From: an uncultured Eggerthella sp. | Lineage (GTDB): Bacteria; Actinomycetota; Coriobacteriia; Coriobacteriales; Eggerthellaceae | Direction: 5' to 3' | DNA length: 64,000 nt | Assembly: GCA_900538545.1 (NCBI GenBank) | Contig: UPYK01000007.1 | Location: forward strand, 26,098 to 90,097 | In this document: piece by piece, positions 41,822-51,599 of the stretch | Numbering within the stretch: the stretch's first letter is position 1 | Layout: each line of letters begins with the position of its first letter | Notes under the pieces: generated by a model | What the model was told of the DNA's origin: nothing | Databases searched by the model: none | The model's input: only the letters and a program-made list of their open reading frames with translations | Translations under genes and position numbers: made by a program

Positions 41822-43166
41822 GCGAACCCTCCATTTCGTAGTAGAGCACATCTTCGATCACGATCGGAACGACCTCGCCAATCTTTCCTTCGTCGATGAA
41901 CGTGACCCCATCGACATCAGGTGCCTGATATGCGCTTCGTCCGAACAGCGCGCCATCTTCTTCGCGTCCCAGCACGAGTACATCGACTTCTTTGCCGATG
42001 AAACGTGCAAGGGAAGTTTGCGAAACGCTATCGGCAAGATCGCGCAACGTGCGTAAGCGCTCAAGCTTGGTCTCCTCATCGATCTGATCAGGAAGCGTAG
42101 CAGCCTTGGTTCCCTCTTCAGGCGAATACGCGAAGGCCCCCACATAATCGAAGTCAGCCTCTGAAACGAAGTCGCAGAGCGCTTCGAATTGCTCATCGCT
42201 CTCACCGGGAAAGCCTACGATGAAGGTAGTACGCAGGGCGATGAGCGGGAACTTCGAGCGGATAAGGGCAAGGAGCTCCTGGAACTCTTCGCGCGAACCG
42301 CGACGATTCATCGCTTTGAGCAGATCAGCATCAACATGCTGGAGCGGAATATCGAGATAGTTGCAGATGTTCTCATGCGCTACCATGACATCGAGCAACT
42401 CTTCATCAACATGTTCGGGTTGAATATAGAGTACACGAAACCACGTAGTAGGAAACGCAGAAGCAAGGCTGTCGAGCAACCAAGCAAGACTGCGCTTTGG
42501 TTCGAGATCGCTCCCCCAGATGCCGGTATCTTGCGCGATGAGCACGATCTCTTGCGTGCCTTGGCGAACGAGCTGCGCTATTTCAGCATGAATAGCTTCG
42601 TAGGAAAAGCTGTGATAGCGGCCACGAATAAAGGGGATCGCACAGAATGAGCAGAAGCGATTGCAGCCATCGGATATCTTCACATATTCGCTTGGGCCTG
42701 CATTCAACCGCGGTGGATTAGCTGAAACGTCGCATGCATCTTCGGGCACAAGATCATCAAACAGCTGGTCAAGTTTCTCAACGATCGAGTCCTCTTCGGC
42801 ACAAGGGATGAAAAGATCGGGTTCGGTCAATTCCTCGATAAGCTCTTCGCCAAAACGCGCAGGAAGGCAGCCGGAAACGACCAGTTTCGTACGACCGCTC
42901 TCCACAGAAGGAAGGCTCGCAACATCGAAGATGACATCCAAATTCTCTTCGATCGCTTCACGCAAGAACGAACAGGTATTGACGATGATCACATCGAGCG
43001 CTTCAGTAGCGCCGCTATTGCAGTCTTCAGCTTCTTCGAGCAGTTCCTGATCGACTACCTCGTAACCCGCCTGCGCGAGACGCGCAGCCATATGAGCCGA
43101 ATCGACTTCGTTCTTCGCACACCCCAACGTGATGAACGAAACTCTTTTTTGAGAAGTTCCCTGCAT
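41811..43166 (-). CDS. rimO: Ribosomal protein S12 methylthiotransferase
   Basis: Radical SAM enzyme that methylthiolates a conserved Asp of S12. The 451-residue product has auxiliary cluster cysteines C16 (LGCAKNEVDS), C65 and C100, radical SAM cysteines C168, C172 and C175 (GCNRFCSFCAIP), and a C-terminal TRAM domain. The GCAKNEVDS string distinguishes RimO from MiaB and MtaB. Its ATG shares a base with the yajQ stop (TAATG) and its end overlaps the pgsA-cinA start. Confidence 0.95.
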   Translation of the reverse strand: MQGTSQKRVSFITLGCAKNEVDSAHMAARLAQAGYEVVDQELLEEAEDCNSGATEALDVIIVNTCSFLREAIEENLDVIFDVASLPSVESGRTKLVVSGCLPARFGEELIEELTEPDLFIPCAEEDSIVEKLDQLFDDLVPEDACDVSANPPRLNAGPSEYVKISDGCNRFCSFCAIPFIRGRYHSFSYEAIHAEIAQLVRQGTQEIVLIAQDTGIWGSDLEPKRSLAWLLDSLASAFPTTWFRVLYIQPEHVDEELLDVMVAHENICNYLDIPLQHVDADLLKAMNRRGSREEFQELLALIRSKFPLIALRTTFIVGFPGESDEQFEALCDFVSEADFDYVGAFAYSPEEGTKAATLPDQIDEETKLERLRTLRDLADSVSQTSLARFIGKEVDVLVLGREEDGALFGRSAYQAPDVDGVTFIDEGKIGEVVPIVIEDVLYYEMEGSRAR

Positions 43167-43663
43167 TAGCGATAGTTGGTGAACTGAAGCGGCTGGCCGT
43201 AGTCTTGTTCCTTGAGAAAGGCGATCACTTCCTGGAGCGTATCGAGCTTAGGACCAGAGACGCGGAGCTTATCACCTTCGATGGTAACCTTCACCTTGAG
43301 CTTGGTCGCCTTGATATCCTTATTGATCTTACTAGCGGTTTCTTTGTCGATCCCATCCACGATAGAAGCAGTCTGCTTGACCGTTCCACCAGAAGCAGCT
43401 TCAACTTTACCCCAATTCACCGCTCCTAGATCGATCCCACGCTTGATGAGCTTCGAAGAGATAATATCGATCACTTGCTTAGCAACGAAATCGCTCGGTG
43501 CGCTTACCGTGAGCGTCTTATTGGCTTTATCGAGAGAGATCGATGCACCAGAATCTTTAAGGTCGTAGCGCTGAGCGATCTCTTTCTTTGCCTGCCCGAA
43601 CGCATTGTCGACTTCCTGGATATCGACCTGTGATACTACATCGAAACTTGAGTCTTTTGCCAT
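43166..43663 (-). CDS. YajQ-family nucleotide-binding protein
   Basis: The 165-residue product matches UPF0234/YajQ: N-terminal MAKDSSFDVVSQVDIQEVDN, RYDLKDSGASISLDK and C-terminal VSGPKLDTLQEVIAFLK and DYGQPLQFTNYR. YajQ has two ferredoxin-like folds; some members bind cyclic di-GMP, but that is not established for this one. AAAGGAAC lies before ATG 43663. It overlaps rimO by one base. Confidence 0.93.
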   Translation of the reverse strand: MAKDSSFDVVSQVDIQEVDNAFGQAKKEIAQRYDLKDSGASISLDKANKTLTVSAPSDFVAKQVIDIISSKLIKRGIDLGAVNWGKVEAASGGTVKQTASIVDGIDKETASKINKDIKATKLKVKVTIEGDKLRVSGPKLDTLQEVIAFLKEQDYGQPLQFTNYR

Positions 43664-43697
43664 GATGTTCCTTTCATAGTAAAGAGTTGTGAGTGCG

Positions 43698-44906
43698 CTA
43701 TTCGCTCGTACGTGAAGATCCCGAAGAGGATCCCGATGAAGATGACGAAGAAGAGCTGCCTGAGCTTGAGCTAGAAGAACCTGAAGAGCTTGAAGAATCT
43801 CCCCTAGTGCTCGCCGTAGGCGTCGTGCCCGAAGTGGAGCTTTGAGGACGCTGAACCTCAGGGTGATCAGCGTACCACTTGTTCAAGATCTCGTTGAAGT
43901 TGAACGTGACGCTCGCAACACCACGGCTATTCTCTTCAAGCGTTTGCTCCACGCCGTCTACCTTGAGAACGAGGTTGTTCGGATTGGAGGTAACGAACTT
44001 GATGTTGCCAGAGCTCGTATAGGTCTGCGTTGCCTGGCCGCGCACATCGCCCGCCTCTTTCGTGGAGCCATCGACGATCACTTCGATATAGGCTTCCTTG
44101 CCTGCAGGTACTTCATAGGAAAGGGTGAAGTCGGTCGGTGCGACTGCTTGAGGCTCTTGACTAGCCTGATCATCGCCATTCTCCTGGCTCTCGATTCCCG
44201 TAACAGGGATGTTCTGAACATCGTTTTGATTGTTCGAGCAGGACACGATGGAGACGATGACGACGATGAGGATGATGATAACGACCGCTGCACCGATGAT
44301 GATCGGCATGCGATTGCGCGGAGCATGCCCCATGCCGCGTGAAGGGTTCGCATAGAGATTCACGTATTTCCCATCAGGGATCGCTTCACGTCGTGCAGGA
44401 TGCAGCTGTGGATCGTCGCTTCGGCTTTGACGCGCTTGAGCACGAGCGCGTACTTCTGCCATATGATCGTTGTCATCGGGCATATCGGAATAGATGCGCC
44501 TTCCACTGCGCGTGGTATCGCCATCGTTGACGCGCTGGCGATTCGAAGAGACCGCCTTGAATTGGTTGGTGGGCTGGCGCTTTCCCGGACGCGAGGTGGC
44601 TCGCGAGGTGTTCTGATGCATGTAGCGGTTCTCGATCGCATTCTGGTGGGCACGACCGATCTGGTTAGCGTAGCTCTCGTCGAGATACATGCGAGTAACA
44701 TCATTCGCGTTCAGACCAAGGAAACGCGCATAGGCATTGATCATGTTGCGCGAATAGCCACGTGGAGGCATGCGATCGAAATCGCTGTTCTCGATCGCCT
44801 CTAAGATATCGGGACGGATACGCAGGCGACGAGACACCGCATTGAGCTCGTACCCTTTCGAGATGCGCGCCTCTTTGAGCACGCTACCAAAGCTTATATG
44901 GTTCAC
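43698..44906 (-). CDS. RodZ-like helix-turn-helix membrane protein with Ser-rich tail
   Basis: The N-terminal 70 residues are a RodZ-type HTH (GSVLKEARISKGYELNAVSRRLRI and PRGYSRNMINAYARFLGL). A basic, Gln/Arg-rich linker follows, one transmembrane helix at about 200-222, and an extracytoplasmic beta domain (about 250-340) like that of RodZ relatives (TDFTLSYEVPAGKEAYIEV). The end (about 368-402) is nearly pure Ser with Gly. RodZ links the cell-shape machinery to the membrane; no mreB is in the window, so the role here may be in division instead. It starts 17 bases after ftsK and ends 34 bases before yajQ. Confidence 0.85.
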   Translation of the reverse strand: MNHISFGSVLKEARISKGYELNAVSRRLRIRPDILEAIENSDFDRMPPRGYSRNMINAYARFLGLNANDVTRMYLDESYANQIGRAHQNAIENRYMHQNTSRATSRPGKRQPTNQFKAVSSNRQRVNDGDTTRSGRRIYSDMPDDNDHMAEVRARAQARQSRSDDPQLHPARREAIPDGKYVNLYANPSRGMGHAPRNRMPIIIGAAVVIIILIVVIVSIVSCSNNQNDVQNIPVTGIESQENGDDQASQEPQAVAPTDFTLSYEVPAGKEAYIEVIVDGSTKEAGDVRGQATQTYTSSGNIKFVTSNPNNLVLKVDGVEQTLEENSRGVASVTFNFNEILNKWYADHPEVQRPQSSTSGTTPTASTRGDSSSSSGSSSSSSGSSSSSSSSGSSSGSSRTSE

Positions 44907-44923
44907 GGTAACCCTCCCAGTAG

Positions 44924-47479
44924 TTATCCATCGTTTTCCTCAAACGCGCGAATGGTTTCAAGTTCGACTGAATCGACGAGCACTTCGCGAGGTTTAGAGC
45001 CATTGGGCGGACCAACGATCCCTTTTGCTTCGAGTAAATCCATTATACGACCTGCGCGGGAATAACCAACGCTCAATCGACGCTGAAGATTCGAAGTGGA
45101 ACCCATGCCCGTCGAGCAGACGATCTCGGCGGCTTCCCACACCAGCGGGTCATCCGATACTCCACCCGAAGCGCTGCTGCCATCAGGTGAGGAATCACCC
45201 AGCGTGATGAGGTTCGTGGAGAGGATGTCGTTATGGTACTCGGGCTCGCCCTGTTCTTTGAGGTGCTCAACTACTGCGGCGATCTCGTCCTCTGAAACGA
45301 AGCATCCCTGAATGCGCTGTGGTTTTGCCAGTTCGGGCTTGGAAAGGAGAAGGTCTCCTAAGCCGATGAGGTTCTCAGCTCCAGGCGTATCGAGCACGAC
45401 GCGCGAGTCGATACCCGAGGCAACGTTGAAAGCGATACGATTGGTGATGTTCGCCTTAATAAGACCGGTGACCACGTTGGTCGAAGGGCGCTGGGTCGCG
45501 ACGATAAGGTGTATGCCTGCCGCACGAGCAAGCTGCGCCAAACGCGAGATGGAGAATTCAACCTCTTTGCCCACGTTCATCATAAGATCGGCAAGCTCGT
45601 CGATGATGATGACGATATAGGGCAGCTCTTCGAGCACCTCAGCGTTCTCAGGGTCCTTCTCGGCTGCCTTCTTGCTCTCCTGAGCCTTCGCATTGTATTG
45701 ACCGATGTTGCGCGCACCAAGGCCAGAGAACACTTTGAGCCTGCGCTCCATTTCGGCGACCGCCCACGCGAGCGCACTTGCTGCTTCACGCGCTTCGGTC
45801 ACCACAGGAACGTAGAGGTGCGGAATGCCATTATAGGGGGTGAATTCGACGCGCTTCGGGTCGATCATGATGAACCGCCCTTCAGCAGGCGTTGCACGCA
45901 TGAGGATCGACATGATCATAGCGTTGATGGAGACTGATTTACCTGAACCAGTCGTGCCGCCGATGAGCAAGTGAGGCATCTTGGCAAGATCGGAAACGAT
46001 GCACTCCCCTTCCACGTCCTTGCCGATCGCGATCTGGAGCGGTCCGCCCTTAGTGCCCTTGAGCACATCACCAAGATAGACCGTCTGACGCACCTGGTTA
46101 GGAACTTCGATACCCACATAATTCGTACCGGGGATCGGCGCGAAGATGCGCACGCCTGGTGACGCTAATGCGAGTGCGATGTCGTCAGTGAGGTTCGAAA
46201 CGCGATTGACGCGCACACCAGAGGGAAGATCGACCTTGAAGAGCGTGACCGTAGGGCCAGCTACCCACCCCACCACATCGGCATCGACGCCGAAATCATG
46301 GAGCGTATCCTCAAGGTTCTGCGCAACGATCTTGAGCGAGGCATCGGTCTCTGCATGCTGGTTCTCTGCAGAAGAGACGTTCAAGAGGTTGAAATCGGGA
46401 AGCGTGAAACCATCGAGCGGCTGCGGTATGGCACTCGGAACGGTCACGCGCTTCTTCTTCGGCTTCTTCCCTACCTGTTCGGCCTTATTGCTCTTGGCTG
46501 CCACTTCCTCTGCATCGAGCAGGACCGTCTTCTGTTCGTGTGCGCCTGCTGTGGGCGTTTCGGGAGCATCGGAGAGCTTATGCTTGCGCGGACCAAGCTT
46601 TCGAGTGAGAGACTGCGCCTCTTTCGCCTGTTCATGATCGAGCACGCGGGTCTTGAGCGCCTCTTCCGGAAGCGGAGCGTGAGCAGGAGCGGGGCGTGCC
46701 GAAGAAGCAACACCGATCTTGCGAGGATCGATGCGCTGAGAGAGACGGCGGCGCGCAAGCGGATGCTGGTTTTGCGTATGAGCAAGATTCATACGTGCGA
46801 ACAGCGCCGCTTCGCTCTCCTCTTCTTCTTCTCGTGCACGACGCTCATCGCGTATGCGTTCGAACGCCGCGGAGATCGAGAATCCGATGATGAGGATGCC
46901 GACGACGAAAAGCCCCACGATGATGATGAGCGAAACGGTGAAGCCGAACAGGCGCAGGAGCACCCAAGCGAACGCTCCTCCGCAGTAGCCGCCATAGTTC
47001 ACGAGCGCAAGGGGATTGAAGACGATGTTGGGATCGACCTCAGCATTGGGCATGAGCATCGAAAGCAACGTGAGCAGTGTAAGGAAGATGATGAGCGATC
47101 CAAGCGCCGTGCGCGCGGGAGCAAGGCCCGCATCGAAACGGAGCAAATAGGTGATCGCAACTACCAAGAGGAAGAATGGCAGCACATAGGCCCCGATGCC
47201 GAAGGCATTATGAAGCCCCGCCCCCAACAAAGAGGTGACCATGCCATCAGGAGGGAGCAAGGCGGTGATGAACAGCGCCACGGCAAGCACCGCGAGCACC
47301 ACACCAGCGATATCGTGTTTTGTGCGCGAATCAAGCAAAGCCCCTTGTTGCACAGGTGCTTGCTTTTGATAATTACCGGGTTTTCCTTTGACCGCGCCTT
47401 GAGCAGAAGACCGCTTCGTTGAAGCGCTCTTCCCTTTTTGCGAGGCTCCGCGCGAGCGATTGTCGGGCTGCCTGGCCAT
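44924..47479 (-). CDS. ftsK: DNA translocase FtsK/SpoIIIE
   Basis: Septal DNA pump that clears chromosome ends at division. The 851-residue product has a basic N-terminus, four or five transmembrane helices between about 58 and 205, a charged linker, and the motor: Walker A LIGGTTGSGKSVSIN (505-519), Walker B YIVIIIDELADLMM, and a C-terminal gamma winged helix (VCSTGMGSTSNLQRRLSVGYSRAGRIMDLLEAKGIV). It lies 58 bases after rnj. Confidence 0.96.
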   Translation of the reverse strand: MARQPDNRSRGASQKGKSASTKRSSAQGAVKGKPGNYQKQAPVQQGALLDSRTKHDIAGVVLAVLAVALFITALLPPDGMVTSLLGAGLHNAFGIGAYVLPFFLLVVAITYLLRFDAGLAPARTALGSLIIFLTLLTLLSMLMPNAEVDPNIVFNPLALVNYGGYCGGAFAWVLLRLFGFTVSLIIIVGLFVVGILIIGFSISAAFERIRDERRAREEEEESEAALFARMNLAHTQNQHPLARRRLSQRIDPRKIGVASSARPAPAHAPLPEEALKTRVLDHEQAKEAQSLTRKLGPRKHKLSDAPETPTAGAHEQKTVLLDAEEVAAKSNKAEQVGKKPKKKRVTVPSAIPQPLDGFTLPDFNLLNVSSAENQHAETDASLKIVAQNLEDTLHDFGVDADVVGWVAGPTVTLFKVDLPSGVRVNRVSNLTDDIALALASPGVRIFAPIPGTNYVGIEVPNQVRQTVYLGDVLKGTKGGPLQIAIGKDVEGECIVSDLAKMPHLLIGGTTGSGKSVSINAMIMSILMRATPAEGRFIMIDPKRVEFTPYNGIPHLYVPVVTEAREAASALAWAVAEMERRLKVFSGLGARNIGQYNAKAQESKKAAEKDPENAEVLEELPYIVIIIDELADLMMNVGKEVEFSISRLAQLARAAGIHLIVATQRPSTNVVTGLIKANITNRIAFNVASGIDSRVVLDTPGAENLIGLGDLLLSKPELAKPQRIQGCFVSEDEIAAVVEHLKEQGEPEYHNDILSTNLITLGDSSPDGSSASGGVSDDPLVWEAAEIVCSTGMGSTSNLQRRLSVGYSRAGRIMDLLEAKGIVGPPNGSKPREVLVDSVELETIRAFEENDG

Positions 47480-47537
47480 GTAAACCTCTCTGTAGTGCGT
47501 TTAATAGTGTGATAAAGGTTTCTGTATGAATTATAGA

Positions 47538-49385
47538 CTAAAGCTCAAGGATATTCACGATGACAAGCGGCCGCTGGTTCGTGCGTTCCCAAAGCACCGA
47601 AAGCAGCGCGCTTCGAGCGATCTTGCGCGTTTCGCGCGGCGGCTCTTCCTTCGAGAGCGAACGCTGTATCGCATTCGAGACCGCTTTGCTCACCGCTTTC
47701 ACCAGTTCAGGATCATCACCGCCGGGAATGCCGTGCATCTCGACAAGAACTGGCGTTACCAGTGAACGGCTCTTTCTGTTCACGGCACACGCGATGCTCG
47801 CCACTCCTTGTGCGCCGAGGCTCGAACGCTCATGGAGCACCATTTCGGACGTGTCGCCCACAGAAAGACCATCAACAAGTACGATGCCGCTCGGCACCGA
47901 TTCGCCGATCTTGATCCCCTTAGAGCTCAGTTCGATCGATTCGCCGTTCTCAAGGATGAAGACATCTTCGGGAGAAACACCTGTTGCTTCAGCAAGATTG
48001 GCATGTGCGCGCAAGTGGGTCGCTTCACCGTGAACCGGCAAGAACGCTTGAGGGCGCACGATAGACAAAACGAGCTTGAGCTCTTCAGCACCCGCATGAC
48101 CAGACACATGCACGCAGGCGCGCGATTTGTCGTAGACATCCGCACCGATCTTCGCGAGCGAGTTCACCACGCGCGTGACCGCTTTCTCGTTGCCTGGAAC
48201 CGGCGTAGCCGAGATGATGACGGTGTCGCCTTCATCGATCGAGATGGTCTTATGGTTGCCCCCGGCGATACGTGCCAGCGCTGAAAGCGGCTCGCCTTGA
48301 GAGCCAGTGCACATGACCACATAGCTATCGGGCGGCATCCCCTTCAGATCGTACGCATCGATGATGTCCTTATCGGAGATGTTGAGGTAGCCCAGACGGC
48401 GCGCGATATCGGTATTCTGGACCATCGAGCGTCCCGTGACGGCAACCTTACGCCCGTTCTTCACAGCTGCATCGCAGATCTGCTGCATACGATGAATATG
48501 CGAAGCGAACGAAGCGACGATCACGCGCCCTTTCGCGCCTGAGATGATGCGATCGAGCGCTTTGCCCACTTCAGCTTCTGAAGGCGTGAAGTTTGGGTTC
48601 GTTGCGTTCGTCGAATCGGAGAGCATAAGATCGACGCCTTCTTTGGCGAAGCGTGCAAGGGCTGCAAAATCGGTCTGAACGCCATCGATCGGCGATTGAT
48701 CAAGCTTGAAATCGCCCATATGGAGCACGTTGCCTGCAGGGGAACGATAGAACACGCCCACGGCATCGGGGATAGAATGGTTCACCGCGAAGAATTCTGC
48801 CTTGATGCATCCAAGATCGATCGTCTGCCCTGGCTTGATCTCACAGAGCTTCGCGTTCTTGATCTTGTGTTCTTTGAGCTTGCCTTCGATAAGGCCGAGC
48901 GTAAGCTTGGTCGCATAGATCGGCACTTGCTTGCCCAAGTCCTTCAGGAGATACGGCAAAGCGCCCGTGTGATCTTCGTGGCCATGTGTGATGATGATGC
49001 CACGCAGCTTATCTGCGTTCTCGAGCACGTAGGTGTAATCCGGCAGGATGAGGTCGATACCCGGATGATCATCATCGGGGAACATGAGACCCGCATCGTC
49101 GAGCACCATGTCGTTCTTACATTCGAAGACCGTCATGTTCTTGCCGATCGCATCGAGTCCGCCTAGGGGGATGATGCGCAGCGTTGCTTTAGGATCGCGC
49201 TTTGTCTGATTCTGCTTCGGCCTGCGATTGTTGTTCTTCTTGTTTTGATTGTTCGATTTGTTATTGCCCTGCTTTGAGCCATTTACTTTGGAAAGCTTGG
49301 GGCGCTTTCGTTCAAGCTGAACGTGCTTGACAGTTTCATTGTTGCGTTTGTTCTGGTTTTTCGATTCTGTCTTTTGTTGCGCCAT
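47538..49385 (-). CDS. rnj: Ribonuclease J with basic N-terminal extension
   Basis: Metallo-beta-lactamase ribonuclease with endo- and 5'-exonuclease activity. Catalytic H134, H136, D138 and H139 (THGHEDH), then beta-CASP motifs (SDSTNATNPNFTPSE; CTGSQGEPLSALARIA) and the final HVSGHAG and PVHGE histidines. At 615 residues it exceeds the usual roughly 555: the first 66 residues are a Lys/Asn/Gln-rich, very basic, disordered-looking tail that could bind RNA or ribosomes. It follows dapA by 63 bases, a Gram-positive gene order. Confidence 0.95.
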   Translation of the reverse strand: MAQQKTESKNQNKRNNETVKHVQLERKRPKLSKVNGSKQGNNKSNNQNKKNNNRRPKQNQTKRDPKATLRIIPLGGLDAIGKNMTVFECKNDMVLDDAGLMFPDDDHPGIDLILPDYTYVLENADKLRGIIITHGHEDHTGALPYLLKDLGKQVPIYATKLTLGLIEGKLKEHKIKNAKLCEIKPGQTIDLGCIKAEFFAVNHSIPDAVGVFYRSPAGNVLHMGDFKLDQSPIDGVQTDFAALARFAKEGVDLMLSDSTNATNPNFTPSEAEVGKALDRIISGAKGRVIVASFASHIHRMQQICDAAVKNGRKVAVTGRSMVQNTDIARRLGYLNISDKDIIDAYDLKGMPPDSYVVMCTGSQGEPLSALARIAGGNHKTISIDEGDTVIISATPVPGNEKAVTRVVNSLAKIGADVYDKSRACVHVSGHAGAEELKLVLSIVRPQAFLPVHGEATHLRAHANLAEATGVSPEDVFILENGESIELSSKGIKIGESVPSGIVLVDGLSVGDTSEMVLHERSSLGAQGVASIACAVNRKSRSLVTPVLVEMHGIPGGDDPELVKAVSKAVSNAIQRSLSKEEPPRETRKIARSALLSVLWERTNQRPLVIVNILEL

Positions 49386-49448
49386 TTCCTCTCATTTCTA
49401 AACAGCACGCCCTTGTGCGCTTAGACGTGCTGTTTCTTGTATAGATGG

Positions 49449-50351
49449 TTACTTCAAAACGCCAACTTGGCGCATCACTTCTGCGAGTTCGGCTGATTGT
49501 TCAGCCGTTGCGTTGACGAGCGGCAAGCGCACGCCACCAACAGGGAATCCGAGCAGGTTCAAAGCCTCTTTCACCATGATGGGATTAGAGGTGATGAAGA
49601 GCTCGTTCATGAGCGGAAGAAGGGCCTCATTGGCCTTCGCGGCTGCTTCGAAATCTCCCGCTGCGCAGAGATCCACGATCTCTTTCATGCGATCGGGTGC
49701 TACGTTTCCAATGGTGGAAATGACACCAGCACCACCGAGCTTCATGATGTCGTAGGTAAGGGCATCGTCTCCTGAATACACCTCGAAGCCTTCTGGCGCA
49801 CCTGCCAGAATAGCTGCGACCTGTTCGAGATTACCCGATGCTTCTTTGATCGCAACGATATTATCCACTTCGTTCGCCAAGCGAAGGGTCGTTTCCGCGG
49901 TCATGTTGATAACGCAACGACCAGGGATGTTGTAGAGGATGCACGGAAGATCGATGCTTCCTGCGATGGTCTTGAAATGCTGATAGAGACCTTCTTGCGG
50001 AGGCTTGTTGTAGTAAGGGACCACGAGCATGAAGCCATCCACACCCAGCTTCTGCACATCGCGCGCGAAATCGACCGTATCAGCCGTGCAGTTGTCGCCC
50101 ACGTTGGCGATAACAGGTACTTCCCCATCGATCTCAGAGACGACTGCTTCGAAGAGCTTCATCTTCTGCGGATAGAACACCGTAGGGCTTTCGCCGGTGG
50201 TGCCATTGATGATGAGCGCATCGGCACCGTTCTCAACAAGACGACGAGCCAACGCACGCGCTTGTTTGAGGTCGAGATCAAGGTTCTCGTCGAACGGAGT
50301 GACCATTGCGGGAATCATACGACCAAAACGAGGCGCTGTTGCTGCTGACAT
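49449..50351 (-). CDS. dapA: 4-hydroxy-tetrahydrodipicolinate synthase
   Basis: Condenses pyruvate with aspartate semialdehyde in lysine and diaminopimelate synthesis. The 300-residue product has the Schiff-base Lys169 (NIVAIKEASG), Tyr140 (ILYNIPGR), Arg145 and the GTTGESPT loop (50-57). It follows dapB by 103 bases. Confidence 0.96.
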   Translation of the reverse strand: MSAATAPRFGRMIPAMVTPFDENLDLDLKQARALARRLVENGADALIINGTTGESPTVFYPQKMKLFEAVVSEIDGEVPVIANVGDNCTADTVDFARDVQKLGVDGFMLVVPYYNKPPQEGLYQHFKTIAGSIDLPCILYNIPGRCVINMTAETTLRLANEVDNIVAIKEASGNLEQVAAILAGAPEGFEVYSGDDALTYDIMKLGGAGVISTIGNVAPDRMKEIVDLCAAGDFEAAAKANEALLPLMNELFITSNPIMVKEALNLLGFPVGGVRLPLVNATAEQSAELAEVMRQVGVLK

Positions 50352-50454
50352 TGTTATCTCCTAACTACGAGCCAAGACACGCGCAAAATAGATGCGAGCG
50401 GAACGGTTGCCACTCGATTGCTGCTCATATTATGGCATGAGCCGCGCGCAACTC

Positions 50455-51216
50455 TTACATGAAGTTCTCTAAACCGACAATAAGACCATGCTGTGCGCCA
50501 ACATTGCGAATGCCGAGCAAGACACCTGGCATATAAGAGGTGCGATCCCATGAATCATGACGGATCGTGAGCGTCTGGCCCATCGAGCCGAAGACGACCT
50601 CCTGCGAAGCCACATAGCCCATGGAGCGCACTGAATGAACAGGGACACCTGCCACTTCGGCACCGCGCGCGCCTTCACAGCCAGCGTTCTCGGTCTCCTT
50701 GCCTGGAGCAACGCTATCGCGCCTGCGGGACTCCTGGATGATCTCGGCCGTGCGTACTGCAGTACCGGAAGGAGCATCCTTCTTATTGGCATGATGGAAT
50801 TCGATGATCTCGGCCTCGGGGAAATAAGGTGCTGCGATCTTGGCGAACTCCATCATCAGCACGGCACCGGTCGTGAAGTTCGGAGCGTAGAACAAGCAAG
50901 CGCCATCGGCAGCGCTCGAAGCGAGCTCTTGCAAGGTATCCTGGCTCATGCCCGTGGTGCCGACAACGCAATCGATGCCAGCAGGAAGTGCGACCGCTAA
51001 GGTCTTTGCAACGACATCGGGTTGGGTGAAATCGACGAGCACGTCGAACTGTGCGCCTGCGAGGGCCTCATCGATCGTGGCGAAGGTCGGGAATGCTTGC
51101 TCGGTCGCATACGGATCGATGCCGCACACGACTTCCATATCGTCTGCTGCGCTCACCGCATCAACGACGGCAGAACCCATCCTTCCTGAATAGCCTGCTA
51201 CAGCAACTTTTATCAT
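50455..51216 (-). CDS. dapB: 4-hydroxy-tetrahydrodipicolinate reductase
   Basis: NAD(P)H reduction of the DapA product. The 253-residue product has the nucleotide loop VAVAGYSGRMGSAV, the substrate segment EFHHANKKDAPSGTA with its catalytic His and Lys, and the hinge VGTTGMS. AAGGAGACAC precedes ATG 51216. The family usually has ELHHRHKKDAPSG, so Asn replaces an Arg-type residue here. Confidence 0.96.
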   Translation of the reverse strand: MIKVAVAGYSGRMGSAVVDAVSAADDMEVVCGIDPYATEQAFPTFATIDEALAGAQFDVLVDFTQPDVVAKTLAVALPAGIDCVVGTTGMSQDTLQELASSAADGACLFYAPNFTTGAVLMMEFAKIAAPYFPEAEIIEFHHANKKDAPSGTAVRTAEIIQESRRRDSVAPGKETENAGCEGARGAEVAGVPVHSVRSMGYVASQEVVFGSMGQTLTIRHDSWDRTSYMPGVLLGIRNVGAQHGLIVGLENFM

Positions 51217-51262
51217 AGTGTCTCCTTAGACTAGGTGATGAATTGAGGATCTAAGCGATCAT

Positions 51263-51514
51263 CTAGAGTGCGTCGATCGCTTCTTGAAGTGCACGGGCGA
51301 GTTGATCGGGGCAGCTCGTGGGGCGTTTGCCGCAGGTAGTGCCCTTCAAGATCGAGATGATCTCTTCGGCAGGCTTCCCCACTACCAAACGCGAGATGCC
51401 TGTTTGATTTCCATTGCAGCCGCCATCGAATTCAACGGCCGTGATGATGCCGTTATCATCGATGTCGAAATTGATCGTACGTGCACAGACGCCACTCGTT
51501 TTATAGCTATACAT
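51263..51514 (-). CDS. TSCPD-domain protein (TIGR03905-like)
   Basis: A small cysteine-rich protein, 83 residues from ATG 51514, which has GAGAAGAGGA upstream. Cysteines lie in SGVCART, GGCNGNQTG and TTCGKRPTSCPDQLA, the last being the TSCPD signature also found at the C-terminus of class II ribonucleotide reductases and in this stand-alone family. Function is not known for stand-alone forms; metal binding is plausible from the cysteines. It precedes dapB by 46 bases and lies after the pnp terminator. Confidence 0.85.
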   Translation of the reverse strand: MYSYKTSGVCARTINFDIDDNGIITAVEFDGGCNGNQTGISRLVVGKPAEEIISILKGTTCGKRPTSCPDQLARALQEAIDAL

Positions 51515-51599
51515 CGAATCCTCTTCTCCAATGAAATAGGTTTGAACACTAGTGTACGACAAAGCGTACAGACGCGCGAAGTGCTGCCGGTGAAGAACA

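Noticed and set aside
46298..47422. 374-residue open frame antisense to ftsK
   Set aside because: Shadow of ftsK; composition (Arg/Glu-rich) reflects the opposite strand.
51546..51553. CACTAGTG palindrome upstream of the TSCPD gene, near GAACACTAGTGT
   Set aside because: Looks like half a LexA box (GAAC) but the right arm is GTGT, not GTTC; too weak to call SOS control.
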